From the NCBI RefSeq assembly GCF_006874475.1, contig NZ_VIRM01000056.1:1-62081 (forward strand): 62,081 nt of DNA, read 5' to 3'. This stretch comes from Microbispora hainanensis (lineage in GTDB: Bacteria > Actinomycetota > Actinomycetes > Streptosporangiales > Streptosporangiaceae). The position numbers were made by a program, and so were the translations under genes. Under the pieces are notes generated by a model. It saw only the letters and a program-made list of their open reading frames with translations. It ran no database searches and was not told where the DNA came from. Below are positions 51,944-60,305 of the stretch, one piece after another. Position 1 is the stretch's first letter; every line of letters begins with the position of its first letter.

Positions 51944-52951
51944 TCAGCCGGCCGGGTGGCTCAGGGTCTCCCGATAGCGCTGCGGGCTCACGCCGTGTTC
52001 CCGCTTGAAGGCCGAGCTGAGCGCGAACGCGGTGCCGTAGCCGACCCGCCGCGCCACGGCCTCCAGCGTCGCGTCCGTCTCCCGCAGCAGGTCGGCCGCC
52101 TGCGCCAGCCGCAGCCCGGTCAGGTAGGCCATCGGCGGCTCGCCGACCAGTTTCGCGAACCGCTGGGCCAGCGCGGCGCGGGAGACGCCCGCCCGGCCCG
52201 CCAGCTCGGCGACCGTCCAGGGATGCGCCGGGTCGGCGTGCAGCATCCGCAGCGCCGGGCCGACCACCGGGTCGCCGTGCGCCCGATACCACCCCGGCGC
52301 CTGCGCGTCCGGCCGGGAGAACCACGTGCGCAGCACGGCGATCAGCAGCAGGTCGAGCAGGCGGTCGAGCACCACCTCCTGGCCCGGCTCGTCCTTGCCG
52401 ATCTCCTTGCCGAGCAGCGTGACGAGGGAGCCGTCCCAGGAGTCGCCGCGCAGCACCAGCAGCGTGGGCAGCGCCGCCAGCAGCCGCCGGGTGACCGCGC
52501 CGCGCATCTGGTAGGTGCCGACGAGCAGCACGGCCGAGCCGTCCGGGTCGTTGCCCCAGGTGCGCGTGCCCAGGTCCATCTCCCCCGACAGGGCGCGGCC
52601 GTCCGGGGTGGTGCAGACCTGCCCGGGGTGGATCACCACCTGCGGCGTGGTCGCCGGGTCGTCGGCGACCGTGTAGTGACCGGGACCGCGCACGACCGCC
52701 ACGTCGCCGGGCCCCACCCGTACGGCCCTGTCCCGTACGGCGCCGTCCTTTACGGCCCTGTCCTTTACGGCGCTGTCCTCTACGGCGGGGTCCTCGTCGG
52801 GGGTGATCCACGCCTGGTCGCGCACCATCGCGACCAGGCACAGCGGCGCCTCGTCCTGGATCCGCACCGACCAGGGCGGGCTCAGGGTCGCCCGCAGCAG
52901 GAAGGCTCCCCGCGCCCGGGGGCCGTCGAGGAGATCGGCCAGCGCGTCCAT
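51944..52951 (-). CDS. AraC-family regulator with a repeat-expanded N-domain
   Basis: A 335-residue regulator: an AraC_N-like cupin (about 1-190) and a C-terminal double HTH (LAGRAGVSRAALAQRFAKLVG and VARRVGYGTAFALSSAFKREHG). ATG at 52951 is preferred; the frame is open further up. Residues about 53-77 are a fivefold pentapeptide repeat (DSAVKDRAVKD type) inside the cupin loop, made by a 15-bp DNA repeat. It is divergent from DUF1772 across 80-170 bp and probably regulates it. Confidence 0.87.
   Translation of the reverse strand: MDALADLLDGPRARGAFLLRATLSPPWSVRIQDEAPLCLVAMVRDQAWITPDEDPAVEDSAVKDRAVKDGAVRDRAVRVGPGDVAVVRGPGHYTVADDPATTPQVVIHPGQVCTTPDGRALSGEMDLGTRTWGNDPDGSAVLLVGTYQMRGAVTRRLLAALPTLLVLRGDSWDGSLVTLLGKEIGKDEPGQEVVLDRLLDLLLIAVLRTWFSRPDAQAPGWYRAHGDPVVGPALRMLHADPAHPWTVAELAGRAGVSRAALAQRFAKLVGEPPMAYLTGLRLAQAADLLRETDATLEAVARRVGYGTAFALSSAFKREHGVSPQRYRETLSHPAG
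52721..52795. repeat. 15-bp in-frame tandem repeat x5 in the AraC gene
   Basis: Five contiguous 15-bp units beginning TACGG (52721, 52736, 52751, 52766, 52781) on the plus strand encode AV(K/R/E)D(R/G/S) pentapeptides on the minus strand. Confidence 0.92.
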
Positions 52952-53032
52952 GGCCAGATCGTAGACGGCCGGATATGCGGTCGAGCGTCTCGGCGATGTC
53001 GCCGGGAGCGGTCCGCCGGTTGACTGATCGCC

Positions 53033-53122
53033 ATGACGACGACAGCGCACAATCCGGTCGCCACCGCCACCGCCACCGCCACAGCCGGCGTCCGCTCCCG
53101 GGCCGCGGCGGAGGCGTCATGA
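53033..53122 (+). CDS. Possible 29-residue leader ORF upstream of DUF1772
   Basis: ATG at 53033 opens MTTTAHNPVATATATATAG and ends by ATGA overlap with the DUF1772 gene. The GCCACC repeat that encodes the Ala-Thr run is microsatellite-like. No good RBS is seen, so it may be only the translated 5' leader or a remnant. Confidence 0.3.
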   Translation: MTTTAHNPVATATATATAGVRSRAAAEAS

Positions 53123-53622
53123 CGTACCTGCCGGCCGCCGTCGCGGCGGGCCTGTCCACGCTGATGACCGCCGGGATCGCGGGCACGTTCTTCGGATTCT
53201 CGGTCGGGGTCATGCCGGGCCTGAACGCCGCGCCGGCCTCCTCGGCGATCGACGCGATGAACGCCATGAACGTCAAGATCCAGAACCCGGTGTTCCTGGC
53301 GGCGTTCGTCCTCGCCCCGGTGGCCGCCGCGGGGGCGGGCGGCCTGCTGCTCGCCACCCCTCGCTCCGGCGCGGCCTGGCCGTTCTTCGCTGCGGCCGCG
53401 GTGTACGTCGTCGGCGTGCTCCTGATCACGGCCGCCGTGAACGTGCCGATGAACAACGCCCTCGCCGCGGCCGCCCACGGCGACCCGGCCGAGGCCGCCG
53501 CCCGGATCTGGGCGGACTACTCGGCCCGGTGGACCACGTGGAACACCTGGCGAGCCGTGGCCGGCGCGGTGAGCCTGCTGCTCATGGGCTACGGCGCCTA
53601 CCGCTGGGGCCGCGGCGCCTGA
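53119..53622 (+). CDS. DUF1772 (anthrone oxygenase-like) membrane protein
   Basis: A 167-residue four-span membrane protein of the DUF1772 family: TFFGFSVGVMPGL, FIHN-like region FLAAFVLAP, and VNVPMNNALA, WADYSARWTTWNTWR as family marks. Some members catalyse anthrone oxidation, most are uncharacterised. GGAGG is 6 bp before the ATG. The neighbouring AraC and PadR regulators may control it. Confidence 0.85.
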   Translation: MTYLPAAVAAGLSTLMTAGIAGTFFGFSVGVMPGLNAAPASSAIDAMNAMNVKIQNPVFLAAFVLAPVAAAGAGGLLLATPRSGAAWPFFAAAAVYVVGVLLITAAVNVPMNNALAAAAHGDPAEAAARIWADYSARWTTWNTWRAVAGAVSLLLMGYGAYRWGRGA

Positions 53623-53639
53623 CCCCTCGACGGTTAATC

Positions 53640-53651
53640 TAACCTAGGTTA
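53640..53651. promoter_or_regulatory. Operator palindrome TAACCTAGGTTA before padR
   Basis: A perfect 12-bp palindrome 11 bp before the GTG of padR, where it would block the promoter. PadR proteins are usually autoregulated, and an operon with the MFS gene follows. Confidence 0.65.
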
Positions 53652-53661
53652 TTTTGGACGG

Positions 53662-54198
53662 GTGTACTCCGACATCGTGATCCTCCGAGGGCTGCTCAAC
53701 ACGCCGAAGCACGGCTACGAGATCAAGAAGTACATCGAGCGCGTCACCGGTGGCCTGCTCAACAACAACACGCTCTATCCCGCCCTGCGGCGCTTCGAGC
53801 AGCGTGGCGAGATCGAGAAGGTGGCGGAGGAGACCACCCTGGGCCGTCCGCCGAGGACCGTCTACCGGATCACCGGCAAGGGGCGTGAGCGGCTGGGGGC
53901 GCTGCTGCGCACCGCCGACACGACGCTCCTGACGAAGGACGAGGAGTTCCAGGTCAGGGTGGGTCTGTTCGATCTGCTGCCCGAGCCCGACCGCCGCAGG
54001 ATCATCGAGGTGCGCCGGGAGTGCGTGGAGCACTCGCTGGCGGCGCAGGAGGAGATGGCCGCGGCGGCGGGACACGAGCCGTGGGGTCTGCGCGTCCTCC
54101 GCTTCAACATCGAGCGCCATCGCCTCGAGCTGGCCTGGCTGGACGAGCTGGAGGCGGCGCTCCCGCAGCCGTCGCCATCGCCGGGGGAGTCCATGTGA
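53662..54198 (+). CDS. PadR-family regulator
   Basis: A 178-residue regulator with the PadR winged helix (LLNTPKHGYEIKKYIE, LNNNTLYPALRRFEQRGEI, TVYRITGKGRERL) and a C-terminal Vir_act_alpha_C-like helical domain. Its stop overlaps the MFS start by GTGA, so it probably represses a two-gene efflux operon in response to a drug-like ligand. Confidence 0.92.
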   Translation: MYSDIVILRGLLNTPKHGYEIKKYIERVTGGLLNNNTLYPALRRFEQRGEIEKVAEETTLGRPPRTVYRITGKGRERLGALLRTADTTLLTKDEEFQVRVGLFDLLPEPDRRRIIEVRRECVEHSLAAQEEMAAAAGHEPWGLRVLRFNIERHRLELAWLDELEAALPQPSPSPGESM

Positions 54199-55574
54199 CG
54201 ACGGGCGCCGAGGTCGGCAGGCCCACCCGCCTCATGTCGCTCGGGCTCGTCGCGGGCCCGATCCTGTCGATGGTCGACTCGTCGGTGGTCAACCTCGCGG
54301 TGCCCGGCCTGACCCGCGAGCTCGGCCGGCCCCTCGACGTCGTGCAGTGGACCGTGAGCGGCTACCTGCTCGCCCTGGCGGTCGGTCTGGGCCTCACGTC
54401 CTACCTGGCCAGGAGGTTCGGGCTGGTTCCGACGTACATCGGCAGCCTGGTCCTGTTCACACTCGCGTCCGCCGCGTGCGCGCTGAGCCCCGACGCCGGC
54501 ACGCTGATCTGCTGCAGGGCCCTGCAGGGCCTGGGCGGCGCGCCGCTCGTCCCGCTGGCGATCGGCCTGCTCATCGGGGAGGGCGGAGCCGCGACGGGCG
54601 CGCGTGGCAGGGTGCCGCTCGCCGCGGGTCTCGCGTTCTTCGCGGCGCCCGCGCTCGGCGTCTCCCTGGGCGGCCTGCTGATCGGCGCGTACGGCTGGCG
54701 CTCGATCTTCCTGATCAACCTGCCGATCGGGCTGCTCGCCCTGCCCGGCGCGTTCGCGGCCTGTCGGGCGGGCCTGGGCGTCCGGGGCGACCGCGCCGTA
54801 CGGCCGGACCTGCCGGGGCTGATCCTGCTGGCGGCCGGACTAGGGCTGGCGACCTATGGAGTCGAACGGGTGGCGGCCCAGGGCTGGGCCACCCCGTCAT
54901 GGCCGGCCGGTCTGGCGCTCCTCGCCGCCTACGTGCTGTGGGCGCGCCGCCGGCCGCAGGCCGCCCTGGCGCTCGACCTGGTGCGGGACCGGGCGCGCGC
55001 GATGACCCTCGCGCTGTGCGCGGTGTCGAGTGTCGTGCTGTTCGCCGTGCTGTTCCTCGCGCCGCTCTATCTCCAGACGATCCAGCACCATTCCAGCCTT
55101 GTCACCGGGCTCGCGCTCCTGCCGCAGGGCCTGGCCATGGGACTGTCCGCCCCGATCGGCCAGAGGGTGGCCGAGTGGCGGTCGGTGCGGTTCGCGGTGG
55201 TGCTCGGGATGGTGCTCCTGACGGTGACGACCGGGCTGATGGCGCTGTTCACGCCGGACACGCCCGTGTGGCTCACCACGCTCGTCCTGTGCGGACGCGG
55301 CCTGGCCATCGGGTTCACGAGCCAGCCGCTGGTGATCTCGCTGCTGGGCGGGCTGGCGCCGGAACGCGTCCCGGACGCCAACACGCTGTTCAGCGTGGCG
55401 CAGCGGCTCGCGGGATCGTTCGGGATCGCCCTGCTCGTCACGTTCTTCACCACCCGCGGCGCGGCGACGGGCTCGCCGCTCACGGGCTTCCGCGAGACCG
55501 CTCTGGTCCTGGCCGCGACCGCGTTGCTGGGCACGCTGGGCGCGACCAGGCTCCGCCTGCCGCAGGTCTCCTGA
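54195..55574 (+). CDS. MFS transporter, DHA2 (EmrB/QacA) family
   Basis: A 459-residue exporter of about 14 spans with DSSVVNLAVPGL in TM1, ALQGLGGAPLVPLAIG and the motif ALGVSLGGLLIG. GTG at 54195 overlaps padR by GTGA. A drug or metabolite exporter controlled by PadR. The frame remains open far downstream into the GH16 gene only because its own stop is at 55574. Confidence 0.9.
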   Translation: MTTGAEVGRPTRLMSLGLVAGPILSMVDSSVVNLAVPGLTRELGRPLDVVQWTVSGYLLALAVGLGLTSYLARRFGLVPTYIGSLVLFTLASAACALSPDAGTLICCRALQGLGGAPLVPLAIGLLIGEGGAATGARGRVPLAAGLAFFAAPALGVSLGGLLIGAYGWRSIFLINLPIGLLALPGAFAACRAGLGVRGDRAVRPDLPGLILLAAGLGLATYGVERVAAQGWATPSWPAGLALLAAYVLWARRRPQAALALDLVRDRARAMTLALCAVSSVVLFAVLFLAPLYLQTIQHHSSLVTGLALLPQGLAMGLSAPIGQRVAEWRSVRFAVVLGMVLLTVTTGLMALFTPDTPVWLTTLVLCGRGLAIGFTSQPLVISLLGGLAPERVPDANTLFSVAQRLAGSFGIALLVTFFTTRGAATGSPLTGFRETALVLAATALLGTLGATRLRLPQVS

Positions 55575-55617
55575 CATCGATGGCGGGGCGTCGCGGGTCT
55601 TCACAGGAAGCAGCCTG

Positions 55618-55747
55618 GAGAGCGCTCTCTCTTCGCTGCTTACACTGGGTGGCATGTGCTGAGAACGCTCTCTCGGATTTCACAGATCCTCTTGACGCGA
55701 GTGAGAGCGAGAGGGGACAGTGTCGCTCAAGCGGTCCGCGATCGCGG
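55618..55747 (+). promoter_or_regulatory. LacI-type operators and leader of the GH16 gene
   Basis: The 305 bp upstream of the GH16 gene holds GAGAGCGCTCTC (55618-55629) and GAGAACGCTCTC (55661-55672), flanking a -10-like TACACT (55641-55646). A second possible promoter is TTGACG (55692) with GACAGT 18 bp on. CCGCGATCGCGG (55736-55747) is a further palindrome in the 230-nt leader. Confidence 0.62.
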
Positions 55748-55879
55748 TGCGCGGGCCCTCACGACCCTCTCCGGACACCGCCGTCCGGCCCCGCGGACGT
55801 TCGCCGTCTCCGCTGCGTGAGGCCACCCGCACCCCCCAATCCCCCCGCCGCGACGACCGGACCGAGGAGAGAGGTACTC

Positions 55880-57274
55880 ATGCGTGTGCTCCACTCCCCA
55901 TGGCGGCGCTCGGTGCCGGCGCTGCTCGCCGTGGCCGCCGCGGTCCTGGCCCTCGCCGTACGGCCCGCCGACGCGTCGGTGCCCGCGACGCCGTCCGGCT
56001 GGTCGCTCGTCTGGTCGGACGACTTCAACGGCGCGGCCGGAACGCTTCCGTCGTCCACCAACTGGATCATCGACACCGGCCACTCGTACCCCGGAGGCCC
56101 CGGCAACTGGGGCACCGGCGAGATCCAGAACTACACGGCCGACCCGGCCAACGTCAGCCTGGACGGCTCCGGCAACCTGCGCATCACCCCCATCGGCAGC
56201 GGCCAGAACTGGACCTCCGCCCGGATCGAGACCCGCCGCACCGACTTCAAGCCGGAGGCCGGGCGGATCCTGCGGATCGAGGGCCGCATCCAAATGCCCA
56301 ACGTGACGGGCAACGCCGCCCTCGGCTACTGGCCGGCCTTCTGGGCGCTGGGCTCGCCCTACCGCGGCAACTACCAGAACTGGCCGGCCATCGGCGAGTT
56401 CGACATCATGGAGAACGTCAACGGCATCAACTCGGTCTGGGGCGTGCTGCACTGCGGCGTGAACCCCGGCGGGGCGTGCGGCGAGACCAACGGCATCGGC
56501 GCCAGCCGGGCCTGCCCCGGCTCGACCTGCCAGTCGGCCTTCCACACCTACCGCTTCGAGTGGGACCGCAGCGTCACCCCCAACCAGCTCCGGTGGTACG
56601 TGGACGGCCAGCAGTTCCACAGCATCAGCCAGAGCCAGCTCGACGCCACGACGTGGTCGAACATGACCTCCCACTCCGGCTACTTCCTCCTGTTGAACGT
56701 CGCCATGGGCGGCGGCTTCCCCAACGGCGTCGCCGGGTTCTCCACGCCCACCTCCGCCACCGTGTCCGGACGGCCGATGGTGGTCGACTACGTGGCCGTG
56801 TGGCAGAGCGGCGCGACCAGCAGCCCGCCGCCGAGCTCGCCCCCGCCGACCGGCGGCGGCGTGGACGCCCGCTCCACCATCCAGGCGGAGAACTACCAGG
56901 CGCAGAGCGGCACGCAGGTGGAGACGACCCAGGACAGCGGCGGCGGCCAGAACGTCGGCTACATCTCCAACGGCGACTGGCTGCGCTTCGACGGTGTGAA
57001 CTTCGGCTCGACGGCGGCGCGGCAGTTCAAGGCCAGGGTCGCCTCCGGCGCGGCGGCCGGCGTGAGCGGCCTTGTACAGGTCAGGCTCGACAGCCCGACG
57101 GCGACCCCGATCGGCGACTTCGCCGTCGCCAACACCGGCGGCTGGCAGAGCTGGACGACCGTCCCGGCCAACATCACGCCGACGACCGGCACCCACACCG
57201 TCTACATCACGTTCAGCAGCGGCCAGCCGGCCGACTTCGTCAACCTCAACTGGTTCACGTTCGCCACGTCCTGA
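55880..57274 (+). CDS. Secreted GH16 beta-glucanase with CBM6
   Basis: A 464-residue enzyme: signal peptide (ends PADAS, about 33), GH16 catalytic domain (about 40-300) with the motif EFDIMEN holding nucleophile E173, D175 and acid/base E178, a Pro/Ser linker, and a C-terminal CBM6 (about 335-464, AENYQAQSGTQVETT ... DWLRFDGVNFG ... FVNLNWFTF). It is probably an endo-beta-1,3-(1,4-)glucanase (laminarinase). GGAGAGAGG precedes the ATG. Its LacI operators link it to the GH1/ABC operon, which would take up the released oligosaccharides. Confidence 0.93.
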   Translation: MRVLHSPWRRSVPALLAVAAAVLALAVRPADASVPATPSGWSLVWSDDFNGAAGTLPSSTNWIIDTGHSYPGGPGNWGTGEIQNYTADPANVSLDGSGNLRITPIGSGQNWTSARIETRRTDFKPEAGRILRIEGRIQMPNVTGNAALGYWPAFWALGSPYRGNYQNWPAIGEFDIMENVNGINSVWGVLHCGVNPGGACGETNGIGASRACPGSTCQSAFHTYRFEWDRSVTPNQLRWYVDGQQFHSISQSQLDATTWSNMTSHSGYFLLLNVAMGGGFPNGVAGFSTPTSATVSGRPMVVDYVAVWQSGATSSPPPSSPPPTGGGVDARSTIQAENYQAQSGTQVETTQDSGGGQNVGYISNGDWLRFDGVNFGSTAARQFKARVASGAAAGVSGLVQVRLDSPTATPIGDFAVANTGGWQSWTTVPANITPTTGTHTVYITFSSGQPADFVNLNWFTFATS

Positions 57275-57337
57275 TCCGTCACGCCGTCACGCCCAGGGCG
57301 GGGGCCGCTCGGGTCCCCGCCCACGGCCGGGCGTACG

Positions 57338-57925
57338 TCACTCGGTGGGCTCGACCGTCTCCGGCGACGGCGACCCACCGGGCGCGCCGGTCTCACTGGG
57401 CGTGACGGGTGCGGTCGGGGTCTGCGGGGTCTGCCCGGGGGGCACCGTGCCTCCGCCGTGCCCCGGCAGGGCCGGCCGGCTCGCGTCCGCGACGATGATC
57501 GCCCGCGGGCTGCCGCCGGTCGTGCCGATGACCCATACCTGGTCGCCCTGCTGGATCCCCTGCAGGCCCTTGTAGTCCGCGACGACCCTGGTCGACTCGT
57601 CGACCGTGTAGGTGCGGCCGTCCACCGTCACGGCGCCGCTCCGCACCGATTCCACCGCGCCCGTCTGGCTGGTGAAGGTCTGGTAGTCGCCGGCCCGGCT
57701 GTGCTGGCCGGCCGGTCCGAGCCGGAGCAGGGCGAGCTCGGTCATGCCGAACTGCTCGGGACCCGACCGGAGCTGTCCTCCCTGGGCGTACCGCGTCTCG
57801 TTCTGGCCCGGTGCGCCCGCGGCGGCGAGGCCGGCCCCGGTGACGACGGTGAGCGCCGCGGCGATTCCGAGGAGAAGCCGGGGCCGCCTGCGATGAGGTT
57901 TCGGCGGCTTGCTGGAGATGGTCAT
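57338..57925 (-). CDS. Secreted DUF5666-like protein
   Basis: A 195-residue protein with a basic N-terminus, a signal/anchor helix (LLLGIAAALTVVTGAG, about 17-32) and a small beta domain (AVESVRSGAVTVDGRTYTVD ... DQVWVIGT) of the DUF5666 kind. The C-terminus is Pro/Ser/Thr-rich. ATG at 57925 has GGAGGGAG upstream. Four 13-bp CATGACACGGTGC repeats lie 55-110 bp upstream in its promoter. Function unknown. Confidence 0.72.
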   Translation of the reverse strand: MTISSKPPKPHRRRPRLLLGIAAALTVVTGAGLAAAGAPGQNETRYAQGGQLRSGPEQFGMTELALLRLGPAGQHSRAGDYQTFTSQTGAVESVRSGAVTVDGRTYTVDESTRVVADYKGLQGIQQGDQVWVIGTTGGSPRAIIVADASRPALPGHGGGTVPPGQTPQTPTAPVTPSETGAPGGSPSPETVEPTE

Positions 57926-57979
57926 CGGTGTGCTCCCTCCACTCCGCGCCGGAGCACGACACGACCACGACCCGGTGCG

Positions 57980-58035
57980 CATGACACGGTGCGCATGACA
58001 CGGTGCCCATGACACGGTGCGCCATGACACGGTGC
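57980..58035. repeat. Iterated CATGACACGGTGC x4 in a 301-bp intergenic region
   Basis: Copies start at 57980, 57994, 58008 and 58023 (periods 14, 14, 15). They fill the upstream region of the DUF5666-like gene. Nothing else is seen between 57926 and 58226. Confidence 0.85.
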
Positions 58036-58226
58036 GGCCTGGCGTGGGCGGCGCGGCTGGGATGTGCGCGAATGACGTGAGCGGACGCGACCGTGGCGGG
58101 TCGTGGAACGTCCGCGGGAACGACGCGCCGGTGTACGCGGCCGCGCATGGAGCGCGCGCGCCGCGAACCCGTCGCGGAGGGCCCGCCAGTGGCACACCAG
58201 GCGGGCCGTCAGATCGATCCTTCCGG

Positions 58227-58820
58227 TCAGCCGCCGGCTCGCGCCGGTCGGCCCGCCTTGGGATCCTCTGGCCGCCCTACCCCATCGAGTACGGCGTTCA
58301 CCGCCCGCTCGGTAAAGCCATCGTCCAGAGGCAATTGCCGGAATACCACCCGCAGCCAGACCGCGCCGGCGAGCAAATCCATGATCATCATCGGGTCGGC
58401 GGAATCGTCGAGCTCGCCCCGCTTGCGGGCCCGATCGAAGATCGGCTGCTCCCGGGCGAACCGGTCGGCGAAGAAGCCCTTGGCCGCCTCCGCCAGCTCG
58501 GGACTGTTGGCGGCCGCGCCGAGCGCCGCGACGGCGATGTCCGCCGCCGGGGGAGTGGTGAGCAGCCAGGCCAGGCCGTCCAGCAGCGCGTGCAGGTCGC
58601 CCCGCAGGCTCCCGGTGTCGGGCGCGTCGAAGTCGAGCGTCCGCGCCTCGACCAGCGCCGCGCCGAGCAGGGCGGCCTTCGACGGCCACCACCGGTAGAT
58701 CGTCGTCTTGTTGACGCCCGACCGCTCGGCCACACCCTCGATCGTGAGGCCCTCGTATCCCTTCTCCGCCAGCAGGCTCAGTGCGGCGTTGAGGATGTCG
58801 TCCTTCTTGCGTGGGGCCAT
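58227..58820 (-). CDS. TetR-family regulator
   Basis: A 197-residue regulator with HTH (LTIEGVAERSGVNKTTIYRWW, about 26-46) and a TetR_C_16-type domain. It is divergent from the alpha/beta hydrolase across two CAACG palindromes and is their likely repressor. Confidence 0.92.
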   Translation of the reverse strand: MAPRKKDDILNAALSLLAEKGYEGLTIEGVAERSGVNKTTIYRWWPSKAALLGAALVEARTLDFDAPDTGSLRGDLHALLDGLAWLLTTPPAADIAVAALGAAANSPELAEAAKGFFADRFAREQPIFDRARKRGELDDSADPMMIMDLLAGAVWLRVVFRQLPLDDGFTERAVNAVLDGVGRPEDPKAGRPARAGG

Positions 58821-58835
58821 GCGGGGAGCTTACTG

Positions 58836-58883
58836 CAACGCACCGTTGTGTTTTAATGACTTATACAACGCAACGTTGCGTTG
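58836..58883. promoter_or_regulatory. Two CAACG palindromes: TetR operators
   Basis: CAACGCACCGTTG (58836-58848) and the perfect 18-bp palindrome CAACGCAACGTTGCGTTG (58866-58883) lie in the 82 bp between tetR and the hydrolase gene, centred about 33 bp apart. Confidence 0.8.
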
Positions 58884-58902
58884 CGATGTGAGGAGGTGCG
58901 TC

Positions 58903-59610
58903 ATGAGCCTGCCGGTGGTCTTCGTCCACGGCATCCGGCTGAGCGGCACGATGTGGTCCCCGGTGCGGGCGCTGCTGCGGGCCCCGTCCGCCGCACCCGA
59001 CCTGCCAGGCCACGGCCGCCGCCGCGGCCTGCCGTACGACACGGAGGCGGCCTGCGACGTCGTCGCGGAGACGATCACCGGCCTGGGCGGACGGGCCCTC
59101 GTCGTGGGGCTGTCCCTCGGCGGTTACGTGGGCATCGCCACCGCCGCTCGGCATCCGGACCTCGTCGCCGGCCTGGTCGCGATGGGCTGCACGGCCCGGC
59201 CGGACGGGCCCATGGCGGACGCCTACCGGCTCGCCGGGCGCCTGGCCGCCCGCAACCCCGCGCTCGCCGACCGGGTGAGCCGCTTCGCGCTGCGCCGGAT
59301 GCTGCCCGGGGCCGCCGGAGAAGCCATGATCGAGGGCGGGGTGAGCAGCGAGGTCGTGGTGTCCGTCGTCGCTGCGGTCACGGCGGAGGACCCCCTCGCC
59401 TCGCTGGCCGCCTACCCCGGCCGGGTCTGGCTGGTGAACGGCGCCCGCGATCATTTCCGGGCCGACGAACTGGCGTTCCTGCGGGCCTGCGCCGACGGCA
59501 GCCTCACCCACATCCAGGGCCGGGGCCACCTGACCGTGCTCGCCAACCCCGCCCGGCTGGCCCGCTTCGTCGACAAGGCGGCCGAGGAGGTGTCCGTCCG
59601 CGCGGCCTGA
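58903..59610 (+). CDS. Alpha/beta hydrolase
   Basis: A 235-residue hydrolase with the oxyanion HGIRLSG, nucleophile elbow GLSLGG (catalytic Ser), acidic residue in VNGARDHF and catalytic His in GRGHLTV. It has no lid. The substrate is unknown; TetR control suggests an induced esterase or lipase. AGGAGG precedes the ATG. Its stop TGA abuts the TCA stop of the convergent LysE gene (TGATCA). Confidence 0.9.
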   Translation: MSLPVVFVHGIRLSGTMWSPVRALLRAPSAAPDLPGHGRRRGLPYDTEAACDVVAETITGLGGRALVVGLSLGGYVGIATAARHPDLVAGLVAMGCTARPDGPMADAYRLAGRLAARNPALADRVSRFALRRMLPGAAGEAMIEGGVSSEVVVSVVAAVTAEDPLASLAAYPGRVWLVNGARDHFRADELAFLRACADGSLTHIQGRGHLTVLANPARLARFVDKAAEEVSVRAA

Positions 59611-60231
59611 TCACGCCCGCGCCGTACGCCCGGCCCCGCTCAGCGCGGCGACGAGGGCGAGCGCCAGGTAGATCACGCCAGAGGCGTACCTGAGCGTGCT
59701 CGCGCGCAGGCGGCGGCCGAGCGACCCGGCGGTGAGCGCGTACGCGAGGTCCGAGGCCAGCCCGATGACGGCGAGGACCAGCCCGAGCAGGAGGACCTGC
59801 GCAGGCACGTCGCCGAAGGGATCCACGAACTGCGGCAGGAATGCCAGGAAGAACAGCACGGTCTTGGGGTTCAGCACGTTGACCACGACGCCTTCGAGGA
59901 AGACCCGGCGCAGCGGCTGTGGCCGCGGCTCGTCGCCGCCCGTGCCCCGACCGGTCAGGGCGCGGATGCCGAGATAGGCGAGGTAGGCGACGCCGGCCCA
60001 TTTCACCGCCGCGAACAGCTCCGCGGACCGTGCGAGCAGATAGGACAGGCCGGCCGCCGCCGCGGCGATGTGGAGCAGGGTGCCCGTCTCCACCCCGAGA
60101 GCCGAGGCGACCCCGGCACGGCGACCCTGGGCCACGCCCCGGGCGGCGATGTAGAGATGGTTGGGGCCGGGCACGGCCACCACCGCCGCCGAGGCGGCCG
60201 CGTAGACCAGCAACGTCGAGACATCGATCAC
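59611..60231 (-). CDS. LysE-family exporter
   Basis: A 206-residue amino-acid exporter of the LysE/RhtB group, with about five or six spans and PGPNHLYIAARGVAQGRR, LGVETGTLLHI and NVLNPKTVLFFLAF. GTG at 60231 is preferred over the longer frame because TAGCCT, 8 bp upstream, can serve as -10 of a leaderless mRNA. Confidence 0.9.
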   Translation of the reverse strand: MIDVSTLLVYAAASAAVVAVPGPNHLYIAARGVAQGRRAGVASALGVETGTLLHIAAAAAGLSYLLARSAELFAAVKWAGVAYLAYLGIRALTGRGTGGDEPRPQPLRRVFLEGVVVNVLNPKTVLFFLAFLPQFVDPFGDVPAQVLLLGLVLAVIGLASDLAYALTAGSLGRRLRASTLRYASGVIYLALALVAALSGAGRTARA

Positions 60232-60305
60232 GCTTGCCGAGGCTAGAAGCCTCGCGGCCCGCACGCCCGGGCCAATCGGCGCCGGCGTCCGTGGACCAAT
60301 TCGGC

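Noticed and set aside
54347..57274. 975-codon plus-strand frame running into the GH16 gene
   Set aside because: The part before 55880 is a shadow of the MFS gene; GH16 has its own RBS, signal peptide and promoter.
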